Assembly (NCBI GenBank): GCA_015039465.1
Contig: MU130477.1
Span: 368,619 to 432,618 of the forward strand
Direction of reading: 5' to 3'
DNA: 64,000 nt
Origin: Phlegmacium glaucopus
Taxonomy: Eukaryota > Basidiomycota > Agaricomycetes > Agaricales > Cortinariaceae
Part shown: one piece after another, positions 32,655-44,569 of the stretch
Layout: each line of letters starts with the position of its first letter
How positions within the stretch are numbered: the first letter of the stretch is position 1
Position numbers and translations under genes: made by a program
The notes under the pieces: generated by a model
Databases searched by the model: none
What the model was told of the DNA's origin: nothing
Seen by the model: the letters and a program-made list of their open reading frames with translations, nothing else

Positions 32655-35484
32655 AAAACTAGTGATGTGCTGGCTCTGGCCTGAAGCCAGAGGCCAGGCC
32701 AGGCCAAGCCTGCAATTTTAAGAGGCCAGAGGCTTGGCCTGGAAGCTTTGAAGCTGAATTTTAAAAAAGATTGGTACTGTACAGTTGGAAAAAAATTAAG
32801 GTGGGATAGTGGCATAACATGCATCTTTCACTGCCTCAACACTGCCCCAATGTCAGCATGGGTCCCTGAACATGACAAACAACAATTGAAGGCATCAGCA
32901 AAGGTTACAGATGCTGTTAACATAAGCAAACCAGGGGTAAAGTCCCACCAGGCAGCTTGAGACCTCATTATCACCAAGTCCAAGGCCACGCAGCCTTCAA
33001 CATCAACATCAACTTGCACAAATAAAACTTCAACAGGTACTTGTCCTGTACCCACTACCACCTCCTCACAATCAACAGCTGCCAAATACAAAAAATCTGC
33101 ATCTGTTCATGATGTTGAGGATGAAGATGAAGATTCAGTTCCAAAAGGTATTGATTAATTGAATTTGATTCTCATCCTTCTGCAGTTGCTTATTCTTATT
33201 TTTTTTTCCCAGCTCCAGTTCCAAAGAAATCCTATGTTGTGCTATCTGACAATGAGATAGAGGAGGTCAGGCCCATGAGTATGTTTTTTTGGGTTTTACA
33301 TCCAAATCCACCTCTAATGTACCACAGAAAAACCCACAACAACTTCTGAAGCTGCTCCAATTGCAGAGGAGCAATCAGCATCCAAAGACACTGAACCTGA
33401 GGCACCCACCATTTCACTCAAAGACAAAACCAAGGATGTTGATGCATTTTTCCATCTGTTAGAGAAGGTTGGTGGAAAGCTGCAAAGAGCATGTGTTCTT
33501 TGCAAGTACATTCAAAAAATTTGCCTTTCACCCAACACTCACAAACCACCCTAGAGCAAAAGGCTCAGTGCAGACAATTGTTGCTGAGTTGACAACTCTT
33601 TGTCGCCATATTGAGGCCAATCATCTTGTAAGTGTATTTTAATTACATCAAACTCTCACTGACTTTGTATGTTTCAAGTACAAATACAATGTGTGGCGTA
33701 GCAAGAATGATTTTGAGTTGAAGCTTCCCAAGGCAGTCAAAGCACAAAAAGATGCCAAGGCCACTGAAGATCACTCAAAGCAGTCCTCACTTGACCCACA
33801 CCTTGAAGAATGCCCCAAGGAAAGATTTGTTCCTTATTCTGACTCACTTTTCCAAGAGGCTGCTATTGAATGGCTCATTGCAACTGATCAAGTATTCTTC
33901 AGTCTCTCCAACCTCTCACCAAAGCTGATCTGAGGAAATATAGCCAATACAAGCTCTCGACCACCCATCCTTCCAAAATATGATCAACATTGCAGCTTGT
34001 GCAACCAAGGGCATCAATATTCCTAACTTCAAAGCTACATGTAAGCATATTGTTGAGCTCTTCAAGAAAAACCTGGACAATTTGCGCCTCAAACTTACAG
34101 TAAGACCCCCATCACCTATGTGGCTCATACTCATTATATTAATTATAATTTCAGAGTGACAAGACTGGGCTTATAAGTCTCACATGTGATGCCTGGCAAG
34201 CAGGAAATAAAGATGCATACTTTGCTGTAACTGGCCACTGGACAGAAGAGGTATCACCAGGAGTTTGGGAGGATCACAGCGCATTACTAGGTTTCACGCA
34301 GATGAACACTGCCCACGATGGTGTTAGGCTTGGATGTGCACTCTTTAAAATTGTTAGACACTTGGGATTTGCCCACAAGGTACATTAGGACTTTCTTGAC
34401 CCTTTATACCATACTAAATCTATGATAGGTTGGCTGAATAACATATGATAATGTGTCAAACAATCTTACCATGCTATGCCACTTTGAAAGTGCCCTCAAT
34501 GCTTTGGATTTGTGGAAAGGATGTAAGGCATGGGACCATAAAGCATCTCATATTTGGTAAGTGGCTCACCATCATTTTGAGATGTTAGGGCTCAATTCAC
34601 ATATCCAGGTGCCTTGCCCACATCATCAACCTTGCAACACAGGCATTGCTGGCTGCACATAGCCCTGCAAAGCACTACAATCCAACTAAGCCAACGGAAC
34701 ACAAGCCAGATGTTGATGGGTACCTTTGCGATGAGATTGGGCTGGTATGGGCAATTGTAGTTAAAGTGAGTCACTTATGCCAGGCTTTTGTCTCCCTGAT
34801 TGACAAATGGTCACTTTGAAGGCTTGTTCCTCAGCAAAGTGCAAAGAATGCCTTTTAAAAATTCAGACACATGCTGGACAGAAGCAGGTGCTCATGCTCC
34901 TTATGGACATGAAGGTCTGCTGGTCGTCTACCTACAAAATGCTTGCAAGAGCTCTGGGGCTGAAAGAGGTAAGCTGCATCACTTTTTATCACTTCATATG
35001 GGTTAATGATATGTGGGTCGGGTCCTAAGTTCCTCGAACAATTTATTTTTGAAATAGCATGGGATGAGACAGACCAGGAGAAGTGGCAAAGACTCAAGGC
35101 ACTTGTCCTGTCCGATGACAAGTGGAAGCATGTTGAATTATTGATAAAGCTGTTGGGTGTATGTGACTACCATTTTCAGGACATGAATGTTTTTCACTGA
35201 TACACATGTAGCATGCAGACGATGCCCAACAAGCATTCTCATACAATAGCAAGCCATGTCTTCACATGGGTATCCCAGCTCTTGAAGCCTTGCACACTGC
35301 ATGGAAGAATCATTTGAAGAATCCAAAATTTGACCTGTTCTTGGATGGACTGGAGGCAGTGATGGTGAAGGTTGAAGAGTATTGTGTCGGGACAGCTACT
35401 TTGCATGCATATACCTTTGTGATGTGTGCATATTTTCTCTTATTATTTGTCATCCACAGTCTAATTTTTCTTGATAGTGCTTGA
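32655..35484 (+). pseudogene. hAT-family transposase, decayed
   Basis: The likely element end is near 32655-32750 (TAGTGATGTGCTGGCTCTGG, followed by many GGCCTGG/CCAGAGGCC subterminal motifs). Transposase pieces run on the plus strand: N-terminal DVDAFFHLLEKVGGK (about 33440); LTCDAWQAGNKDAYFAVTG and ALLGFTQMNTAHDGVRLGC (about 34170-34370); KASHIW then CLAHIINLATQALLAAHS (about 34545-34665); VCWSSTYKMLARALGL (about 34915); and ETDQEKWQRLKALVL (about 35070). Order and motifs fit the hAT transposase. Several frameshifts and stops are present. The C-terminal dimerisation region and right end are missing, replaced by a small inverted-repeat element at 35497. Confidence 0.8.
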
Positions 35485-35496
35485 CCCCGACACAAA

Positions 35497-35768
35497 CATC
35501 AGGAAAAACACTTTGGCTCTAAGAGTCTCTCAGAGCAACCTCAAAAATTCAAGTGTACAAATCATTAAAAAATGCATTTGAAACATATTTATTTTTTTGA
35601 GGTTGGTCTGAGGACTCCCAGAGTAGCTAGAGTGTCTTAAATGCTATCCAAGGACACCTCAGGACAACCTGAACAGCATAGATAAAATTTTGAGTGTCAC
35701 ACATTTGCTCAGGACACCTTTAGTGTATCCTGGTGCACTGACCATCTGGATTAAATCACATCAGGAGG
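35497..35768. mobile_element. CATCAGG-family mini-element, truncated
   Basis: Begins CATCAGGAAAAACACTTTGG and is the reverse complement of about 37762-38051, but lacks the last 21 bp of the second terminal repeat. Also includes the older repeat (AAGGACACCTCAGGACAACC) into which this family inserted. Confidence 0.65.
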
Positions 35769-35824
35769 CCCTGGGAGTCCTTTAGAATTTATGATTTTTA
35801 CTAGACAATATTCAACCACTGCGT

Positions 35825-37138
35825 TGATATGATTTAAATCTGCATAAGCATGGTTTTTGCAATTTTTATCTATTATTTCAGTATAAATATTAATTAATGC
35901 ACCAATAACTGGCTAATACAACTGATAATAAACAAGGGAATCAGAGTTGTCTACCCTACAACTGCTGATTAAACCTATTACTGTGTGACTTAAATGCATA
36001 TAGTTAATAAGTGTGGTCAATAGACTATCATTTGTTACACTACAAATTGCATGTCTGGATTAAAATCAATAAATCCATGAATATCCTTATAGACTTGGCA
36101 CAGGAAAAGTTAAATAAACAATATTGGGTTAGCAAATGTCATGGGGTGTGATTGTGGAGCAACAGAATATTATTAATAAATATTCGGGGGAAGGTTGGTG
36201 CCCTAGCAACAGTGGAAGCAGAATAACCAAGATAGTGGAACCATGTGAATGATGTGATTGTGTGGGAATCATGATGATTAAGGATAGGGGGAGTGCTGAA
36301 CAATCATAAAGATTGTTTCCAGGCACAATAGGCACAGTTACCATCAAGAGGGGTGGAAACTACCTAAAATTAGCAACATGGGGCTAAAAATAGAACAACC
36401 CCTATATTTCCAGGAACAATGAGTGCACATGGTGCCAGAACCAAAGCAAGGGTACCAGGAACCAGTACATCTATTTTTGGACATTATCTATTTTTAAATA
36501 TCTCAAATGTATAAAATACCTCCCAGGGTTTGTAAATAGTCAGAAAATTGGATTCTTTCTTTCCCCCCTCATTTGCAACCTAGTACAGCTCACTGTCTTA
36601 GACATTGAGCAAGAATGCTTGTCTTTGAGATCAGGGTATTGAACATAAATCAGTTTCTCAGAGTGTTGAACTTGTTGTAGCAATTGTTGAATTGTTATAA
36701 AAGTTGTGTTGTGTTAAAGTCATAGCAGAAGTTTGAGTCTTCTTATGTATGCAATTGTATTGAAGTCATAACAGAAGCAAGGGGTCTTCTTGTGTATGCA
36801 ATTGTGTTGAAGCTGTAACAAAGTCTTGGACTTTTGTGTACACAAGTTTAAATCAATCAGTAAAGTCTTAGGAATTTGATGACTGATTGTTGGTGCAAGC
36901 CATAAATTGCAAAGCTACTTAAAAGTTTGATCATCCTTGAATTGATCCAAATTATTGTTGTTATTGTGTGTACTAGTTGAAGTGAAATTCAAAGTCTTGG
37001 AAAGGTTATACTTTCTAGAAAACCCAACTTGCATTATTAAGATTGGTATAAAGTATTGATTGAGTTATTGTTTTGAGTAGAGATTTTTATAATCTTGAAA
37101 ATACACCTTTTCTCAACAACCTCTGTGCAGTTACATCA
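35825..37138 (+). repeat. Repeat A, copy 2, full length (possible LTR)
   Basis: A 1314-bp unit beginning TGATATGA and ending TTACATCA, so its ends are short inverted repeats of the TG...CA kind. Other copies: 280-1110, and inverted 15806-14550. The about 50-bp end also occurs at 8668-8720. Between 36690 and 36860 there are two to three tandem units (TATGCAATTGT.TTGAAG.C). I could not find a convincing target duplication, so LTR identity is inferred. Confidence 0.6.
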
Positions 37139-37142
37139 GCAT

Positions 37143-37537
37143 CCAGGAAAGTATTTTGCAATTTTCTCAATAAGGAGAGCTGTCATTAATATAATTTAAA
37201 CATATTCAGGGTCCTAAAACAATTCTCTACCATCTTTAAAAAATTTCCTTTTTTGGAATTTTATGTAATCTACCCTGACCCACCATATGCTTGAAATCAT
37301 GCTTATCTGTGATCATGTGACCAATGGTCTGTGCGCCATCCAAAAGATATATAAACCACCCACAATTTTGTTTTCTTATTTCCCAGTATTATAGTACTAT
37401 ATAACTTTGTATCACTATTTTATTATTATTGTATTACTAGTATATATGATGTTTAGAATAATTGAATATGATTTTATTATATTATTATTATTCTGTTGTG
37501 TGAGACTATTCAAATATCTGGTTTATATATGCTCTAG
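37143..37537 (+). repeat. Repeat D, whose reversed copy lies at 44.15-44.56 kb
   Basis: It contains CTCAATAAGGAGAGCTG, GATCATGTGACCAATGG and AAAGATATATAAACCACCC. Reading 44560 down to 44150 without complementing reproduces this sequence almost base for base. The first part is also the inverted form of the tandem unit at 7380-7757. Confidence 0.85.
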
Positions 37538-38051
37538 CATCAGATCCAAAGGGACTAAGGCTGCCTCAGGATGCTCTCAGGTGACACTCCCAGGTTGCCC
37601 CAGGACATACCCAGGACATACCCAGGACATACCCAGGACACCCCCAGAGTTTATGAAAAAAAGGACATTGGAATAATACCTTCTTAGAGCACTCTTAGAG
37701 CTCTGGGAGTATCCTTAGAGCATCCTTAGGCTGTCCTGGGGCAAAAGTGTTTTTCCTGATGCTCCTGATGTGATTTAATCCAGATGGTCAATGCACCAGG
37801 ATACACTAAAGGTGTCCTGAGAAAATGGGTGACACTCAAAATTTTATCTATGCTGTCCTAGGTTGTCCTGAGGTGTCCTTGGATAGCATCAGGAAAAACA
37901 CTTTAGCTCTAAGACACTCTAGCTACTCTGGGAGTCTCAGACCAACCTCAAAAAAATAAATATGTTACAAATGCATTTTTTAATGATTTGTACACTTGAA
38001 TTTTTGAGGTTGCTCTGAGAGACTCTTAGAGCCAAAGTGTTTTTCCTGATG
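37538..38051. mobile_element. Cluster of CATCAG...CTGATG mini-elements
   Basis: Two elements: 37538-37761 (CATCAGATCC ... TTCCTGATG, with internal tandem CCCAGGACATA) and 37887-38051 (165 bp, terminal repeats CATCAGGAAAAACACTTT / AAAGTGTTTTTCCTGATG). Between them lies an older repeat shared with 35640-35768. A further right end (TTTTTCCTGATG) is at 53105-53116. Non-coding, hairpin-forming, MITE-like. Confidence 0.7.
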
Positions 38052-38106
38052 ACATATACTGAGGATTGTACAACCTCATTAGTAGTGGGGTTGCACAATC
38101 CTCAGT

Positions 38107-39312
38107 ATGTGTGACACCCGGTCACATGTGGTGACACAGTGTGACACAGCCAAATTCTTGAGACATCGCATTTGTGCTCTCCACACCTCTGAGATACAAA
38201 ATAATTTGTGCTGTATTTAAGAATAAGAAGTAATTATACATGCCTAAGATATTCCTTACAGGAAAAACATTATATTTGACCCAAAAATGCGAAATGAATG
38301 TCAATTGCCTGCCAAATATGAGGCTCCAAAGAGATTGGACATTATCCCTTCAACCACAGCACCTATGAGCATGATTTGCAGAAGGATTTTGCTTAGAATT
38401 TAAATTCAAATCGATCTACGAGTCCAAAATTTTAATTAGTCCCCCCTATGTCAAGATAGACCCTCAAAATGTGCACTTTAACATGATTAGGGGCCAGTAA
38501 TTAAAATTTTAAACTCGTAGAATTGAAGCCATATACAAGTAGATTATTTTATCTCTGCAAATATAATCCTAAATCCCATCTGTTGTGAAGATAATAGCCC
38601 AAGAAGGCACAGGTGGAAGCAAGAGATGCACTGGTGATTGTCATGGGTAAACTATAAAATTTTCCGGGTTTGGACCCATGGACATGTACATCTAAACATT
38701 CTCTACATTTTGCAATTTTATTTGTCCAGAATGGTGAAGAAATGAGTAATCTGTGGGCCCACCATGGTAGATCAATAATTGATGTGAGCAAGTTGAGTTG
38801 CCTAATTTGGACATATTTGACGAAGCAGGGCCACCATGCAGGAGGTGTAGCCAGGTCATTTCTCAACGGATTTTGATAAAACAAATTGCAAAAAATTCAG
38901 AAAAAAAAGAGCTACATGGCTCAAAGCAGAAAATTGTTGAAAATACACAAAATTCCTTGTGACAATTCCTAGAAGGATCTGAATATCCATACCCTTACCT
39001 TGTTCCTCATATCCTTCACTTAGGCCTCTTTGGCACTTGTAAGCTCATCCTTGATGAGATGATGAGCAGGATTGGGAGGATGTGGATGATTGACATCAGA
39101 ATGTATAAGATCTTGGTCATAATATTGCAATTTTCCCAGAATATTTCATTTATTTAGGGGTAATATTCAGGATTATTGTATTATATACACTATACTATGT
39201 ATACTTTGCAAAAAAAATGGAGGGAAACAGTCAATAACTCAAGGAACTGCAACTGTATCAGTAAATGTGACACCAATGGCTGTGTCACACAGTGTGACTG
39301 GGTCAGGCTGTT
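38107..39312. mobile_element. Possible 1.2-kb inverted-repeat element
   Basis: GTGACACAGTGTGACACAGCC (38134-38154) pairs with GGCTGTGTCACACAGTGTGAC (39278-39298). The interior contains a separate foldback at 38415-38521 (arms TCTACGAGTccAAAATTTTAATTA). No transposase visible; the interior ORF at 38884-38549 has no recognisable features. Confidence 0.45.
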
Positions 39313-39536
39313 ACCGGGGATTGTTCACCTCCATTAGAGCTTGTTCGGATATGTCACATGAACAAATATGATGGTCATATAGCATGAGACACATGAAATG
39401 AGTGCGGAGGACTCCGTTTCGGAGTTCCAACCTTTTCATGCCACAACGCAACGGCAATCGATTATCAACAACAGCTCTCCACCAATTTCTCCTTATCGTC
39501 GCTGCATTTTGTATCCCAGCATCAATTGAACTCATC

Positions 39537-42264
39537 ATGGATGATCTGCAGGTCCTTGCAGGTGTCAATGGGCCAACATCCGATACAGGATCAGGCAAGG
39601 GAAGCAAACCCTGGTCCGAGGCAGAGATCCAGGCCCTTGTTCACTTTCTACACCAACATCGCTCTCAGTCAAGTGGTGGGAACTTCAAGCCCTCAATTTG
39701 GAATGCTCTCGTGGTAGAGCTTAACAAGACATTCCATACCTCTCGAACCACACCTGCGGTGAAGAGCAAATATGGGATAGTAAGATTGTTCCTGTTTTTC
39801 ACCATTTCTCACCGTTTTTTTTACCATTTCTCACCGTTTTTTTACAGTTGAAGCATGCAGTCAATGCTCTTGATGTTTGGAACAAGAAAACAGGCCGAGG
39901 TAATGTTGGCCCTTCATCTTCCGTCATTCTTGCACCGGGAGAGAAGTTGTTTGAAGAGCATGTTGCCTCGATAAGTCATAAACAGGTATGTTTGTATAAT
40001 ATCTACAATACTCTATATCTGATAGCAGATCTAGCAAAAGACGGCACTTCAAAGCCTCTGTGGAAAGACCTTCGCTCATTATGACAAGATCAAAGATATT
40101 GTTGGTGACGCTGGTGCGAAAGGTGATATTGTTCATCGTGGGACTCATTCTGTCGTCTCCCCACCCACACTTCCCAATAACGATGATGAAGAGGATCCAC
40201 AGTCATTGTCAAATCTTTTATCCAATCATCCCGCTGCCGGGCACAAACCCGAGCCTCCCAAACTATCTCTCCAGTCCATGACGGACGCACAGAACTCTCT
40301 CTCTCGTTACTTTCAAGACTCAAATCTCGACCACTTGGTCAACATACCCCCAGAGATCATGCAACTCCTGTCTCAGGTGACCTCGCAAGCCGGTTCCTCG
40401 CAAGCCGGCTCCTCACAAGCCGGTTCCTCACAGTCCGTTATCGCGCACCAATACTGATTGGTAGCGTGAGAAGAAAGCTTAAAAGTTGCCATCATGAAAA
40501 TAAGCGGACTTCAAATTCACTTACCTATTTTGGAAGCAGCCCTGAATCGTGTTCCTGGTCAACAAAATCATTCGTTCAACGATAACATCCCCATTGCTCA
40601 TCATACTCTCAATGTCTCACACTATGCTCTCCATTGTTTTCACTATCGACATGCTCCTAAGCATATACCATCCATTCGTTCCTTGGCTAGTGATCCAGCA
40701 AAGCGATCAATCTACTATTCGCATCGGTCATCGGCTCGCGTTTGATCGTATCTTTGGTCCATCATTTCAAGAACGGCCCCTTTATGGACGCATCAACTAC
40801 ATCTCCCATTATGTACAAGGCTTTGTCATTGTTGTTGTGGCTATGGACCCACAAGTCTTCCCCTCAGCCATCTATCTTGCCATCCCTCGCTCCTGGATCT
40901 CACTCAGTCCCCTATCCTCACTCATCTACCTCTTATCTTATCATTCACTGCCAAAACCATCATTCACGCGGTACCTGAAGCCTTCCCACCCTCTTTATGA
41001 CAATTTAGGAAGTCCAGGAGGATCACGACTAAGCAGGAATTGCAGATGAATCAGCAGCAGAGGATTATTCTCGCAGTGTGTCAAGTGTTATCAAGGCTGC
41101 GCGACATGGGACCATGGGCAAGTAGTGTTTTCTCGGGAACAAGGCTGCGCCTTTCAAGTGTTGACTCAGGACCTTTCACATTTTTGACATGACCACACGC
41201 CTATGGAGTTGATATATTTTTGCTATTGGACTATGTACACTGCCTTCTCTTCTTTTCTCTCGCACTTTGACACTTTACAGATTTTTTTATTGTTCCTTTT
41301 CTTTTCCATTGTTCTTTTCTTCTCGCAGCTGTCCTCTCTTTATCTTTCTTCCTTTGACAGCGCGTACTTCTTTCTTTTTATTGTTTTACATAGCCTCATC
41401 CTTAGGGTATAAATACTGCTCTTTTGTACCAGGATAGGTAGTTCATCTCAATTCATTCTTACTCCCCAACAGTCATCATCTCAGTGGAATTCCAGTGAAT
41501 TCCTCCCTCTAAGTTCGCTTTTTCAGTCCTTTACTGTCAACCTACTGTCAACTGCTATAGTCTTACTGAAGACTCTTCCTCATTCATCCTCATCCTCCTC
41601 ACCTCTACTCTTGCTCCCTACCTCTGTGTGATACAAGTCAAGGTTACACCTTCCCTAAACGAACAACAGGGAGGCTTTTGACTTAAAGACTGGTCCATTG
41701 CTCTCTGGTTGGTGTTTTATAACAACACAAACAACGATTTATACCGTGTTGGCGTTAAATTCAATGGAGGTTGATGATCAGAGTCAGGCTCTGGGTCCCC
41801 AGGCTGCCGTTCTCACTTCCCTTCAACCACCCATCTCTGCTCCACCCACTAGTACCTCCTCGATTTCACCTTCCAACTCAATTTCATCTGCAAACAAGCG
41901 CAAGCGAGCCACCGTTGACGATATCAAGCCAGAGCCTTCCAGCCGTCGTACTTCATCAAAGCGTACAACATCCAAAGACCCAACAACAATCTCTGCTTTC
42001 GTCGGAATGACTGGTGCCCTTGGTGGTATCACCACCGCTCTCAATCAGAGCGTCACACAAGGAGATATTCCCACCGTCCAGAGCGCTGTAGCGATCGTCT
42101 CCAAGATGGACTGGCTGTCTGATGAAGACCGCGGCCTTCTTGTAAACTATTATAGCAGAAACCCTACTGCTGCAGCTGGTCTGATTGGGCTTGACGACAA
42201 TACTCTCAAAATATCACTCACATCCTGTATCCAGTTAATCCGAAGCAATGTCATGTCTATGTAA
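39537..42264 (+). pseudogene. Myb/SANT-like protein of Harbinger element 2, LTR-interrupted
   Basis: Starts MDDLQVLAGVNG at 39537. The Myb/SANT-like region follows (KPWSEAEIQALVHFL, FKPSIWNALVVELNK, then AVKSKYGI), an intron at about 39781-39847, LKHAVNALDVWNKKTGRG, and a second intron ending near 40030 before QKTALQSLCGKTFAHYDK. A linker with repeated SQAGS is cut at 40438 by LTR-C. Coding resumes in the same frame after the duplicated CCGT (41748), reading LALNSMEVDDQSQALG, then a basic segment and the C-terminal FVGMTGALGGITTALNQSV to stop 42264. Without the LTR the gene would look intact. Confidence 0.8.
40439..41743 (+). mobile_element. Solo LTR (family C), copy 2
   Basis: A 1305-bp copy of 2525-3839 in opposite orientation, flanked by CCGT on both sides (40435-40438 and 41744-41747). 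It has a TATA box GGTATAAATACTGC at about 41406-41419 and a pyrimidine-rich U3. It contains an ORF (40549-41049) whose last 145 codons match the ORF of copy 1 (for example GPSFQERPLYGRI). No internal retrotransposon genes remain. Confidence 0.88.
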
Positions 42265-42588
42265 TACCATCATCCATCAGTACCTCTCCCTCCTCTTTTC
42301 TTTATGTTCATTATTGTCTCGGTGTATGTACATGTCATAGTACAGTTTCTTGTAGAAAAAAAGTTGTTTGACTATGACTACTAGTATGAATTGCTAATCA
42401 CTATTTTCGTCGGTATAATCATCTAGATTCCCTTCTAAGTCCTCGTCATTCTCTTCTTGCCTAGCCTCTAACACCTGTTGGTAGTCCTGCCACATCCTTT
42501 GAGCAATTTCGTCACGTCTAGCAGCAACATCACCATCCACGGCCTCATTATACTCAATCTGATGTACAAATACATCTCCTGCATTTGC

Positions 42589-43800
42589 TTAGTGGTTAAC
42601 TTGATCTTCAGTGACAATCTCTACCTCTTCTGTGGGATTGTGGATACGGATGAAGTTGTGGATTGCACATAGAGCGGCAGGAATCTGAGTTTGGACAACA
42701 TAGCTGTATTCTGGTCCAATAAGAAGGATCCGAAAACGCCGCTTCAGAACTCCAAAGATGTGTTCAATTATGTTTCTTGCTTGTGCATGTCGTAGGTTAA
42801 ATAGCTCCTGCGGATTTCTTGGCCTATCAATAAAATTAGTTATGGCCCAAAAAAGAAAGGAAAAAAATAGTAAAAGCATTACCGTAAATTTGCCCTTCCC
42901 CATTCCTGAAGATGGTAGCGGACACCACGATAAGGAACCAAAAGTTCATCACAATGCGGGAAACCTGCATCCGCGAGCAGATACCATCCATGTGGTACTT
43001 TCAAATCAGATCGGATGGCATCATCATATACTCGTGCATCTGCGGCTGATCCTTCCCATCCAGTAAGGGAATATGTGAAGAGAAGATCAAATGAACAACA
43101 AAAGAGACAATTCTGTGATACAAAGCCTTTCCGATTGCGACAGGATTCACGCATGTTAGATGGGGCTGCAACACTGATGTGACTACCATCGATTGCACCC
43201 AGAGCCTTTGAAAAATAACGCAATTTTGGGTTTCCAATAATACGTTGCGAAGGGGGATCATCTGGTGTGAGTTGTCGGACATACTTTATGTAGAATGGTG
43301 CACAGGCAAAGATTGATGTCATTTTCCGGAAATACCTGATAATATATATTATTTATCAAGAGCAGACTCAGAAGCACAAAGAATTAAATAATATTTGCTT
43401 ACTTTGAAATTGTTTCATTTGACCTCTGGAATCGTTCACCAACATGGCGAACTGTGAGACCAGTAACCGATGTATATAGGAAGATTGCGAGCTGCTCCTC
43501 CAATGTTACATATTTGGAATCAGTGTAACCATAGTCATGCAACTCAGATATCAAAGCAAGGAAAACTTCCTTGCTGACACCAAGTTCTGTACGAATACGG
43601 TCTGGATGACCCTCAAGAAGTTCATTCACCCAACCACGACCAGTGAGGATGGATGTGTGATAAGGTTCTTTGACATAATAGCGTTGCAAAACCTGGAAAA
43701 AGAAAGGTAAGATGGTAGTGAGGATTTGAGTAATAACCAAAGTAATATCATTGAATAATTTCTGCTGAGCTGCACGCCACTGACGTGAACGAGGATCCAT
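42589..43800 (-). CDS. PIF/Harbinger DDE transposase, apparently intact
   Basis: A HARBI1-like nuclease that would cut the 14-bp ends. Three exons: from ATG 43800 (MDPRSRQWRAAQ) to about 43404; about 43336-42880; and about 42830-42589, with GT-AG introns. HTH-like region LEEQLAIFLYTSVTGLTVR then VGERFQRSNETIS. DDE residues: Asp in ALGAIDGSHISV, Asp in YLLADAGFPH, Glu in IIEHIFGVLKRRFRIL. The C terminus HNFIRIHNPTEEVE is typical. Frames stay open in every exon, so the protein could still be active on its own element or non-autonomous relatives. Convergent with the Myb/SANT gene. Confidence 0.9.
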
Positions 43801-43943
43801 GGCACAATCTGATATCTCTAATAGACACCCAAGTCATCACTTCTCCTTTGGAAATATTCAAACTCCGTTGATGACCGGCAACTTCGGCAAAAGTGTTGAG
43901 CATTCTCACACCCGGCCATACAGAGCATCCGAACAAGCTCTTA

Positions 43944-44108
43944 GTAGCAATCATGTATCAGGTAATGTGACTCAGAGCCTGTTTATACTTAGGTTATTGG
44001 CTTTTTCCGGTTTGCTTATTTGTGACTAACTATCATGATGGGAGCCAGGAAGCAAACAATGATCAATAACTCATTTCCAGCAATGTGTTGTTGTCATATA
44101 TTTGTTTT
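43944..44108. other. Transition to the anomalous block
   Basis: Between the TTA duplication of Harbinger element 2 and the first base demonstrably in reversed order (44109). I cannot tell by eye in which polarity this short stretch is written; the left breakpoint of the reversed block lies somewhere here. Confidence 0.5.
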
Positions 44109-44569
44109 ACTCTCGTAGGACTCCGTCGGAATCAGGGAAACCTAGACTACGATCTTTTGTATATATTTGGTCTATAAACTCACCAGAGTGTGTTGTCTTA
44201 TTATTATTATTGTTATTTTAATATAAGTTAATAAGATTTGTAGTATATATCATGATCATTATTTTATTATTATTTTATCACTATGTATTTATATGATCAT
44301 ATTATGACCCCTTCATCCTTTATTCTTTTGTTTTAACACCCACCAAATATATAGAAAACCTACCGCGTGTCTGGTAACCAGTGTACTAGTGTCTATTCGT
44401 ACTAAAGTTCGTATACGACCCAGTCCCATCTAATGTATTTAAGGTTTTTTCCTTTAAAAAATTTCTACCATCTATTAACAAAATCCTGGGACTTATACAA
44501 ATTTAATATAATTATCGTCGAGAGGAATAACTCTTTTGACGTTTTATGAAAAGACCTGCGCCGCCAATT

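Larger units (their letters stand above)
39337..43940. mobile_element. PIF/Harbinger element 2 with TTA duplication
   Basis: Perfect 14-bp terminal inverted repeats GAGCTTGTTCGGAT / ATCCGAACAAGCTC are flanked by TTA on both sides (39334-39336 and 43941-43943), the diagnostic PIF/Harbinger target duplication. The element carries the two expected convergent genes: a Myb/SANT-like protein (plus) and a DDE transposase (minus). Removing the nested LTR (40439-41743 plus one CCGT) leaves an element of about 3.3 kb. Confidence 0.93.
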
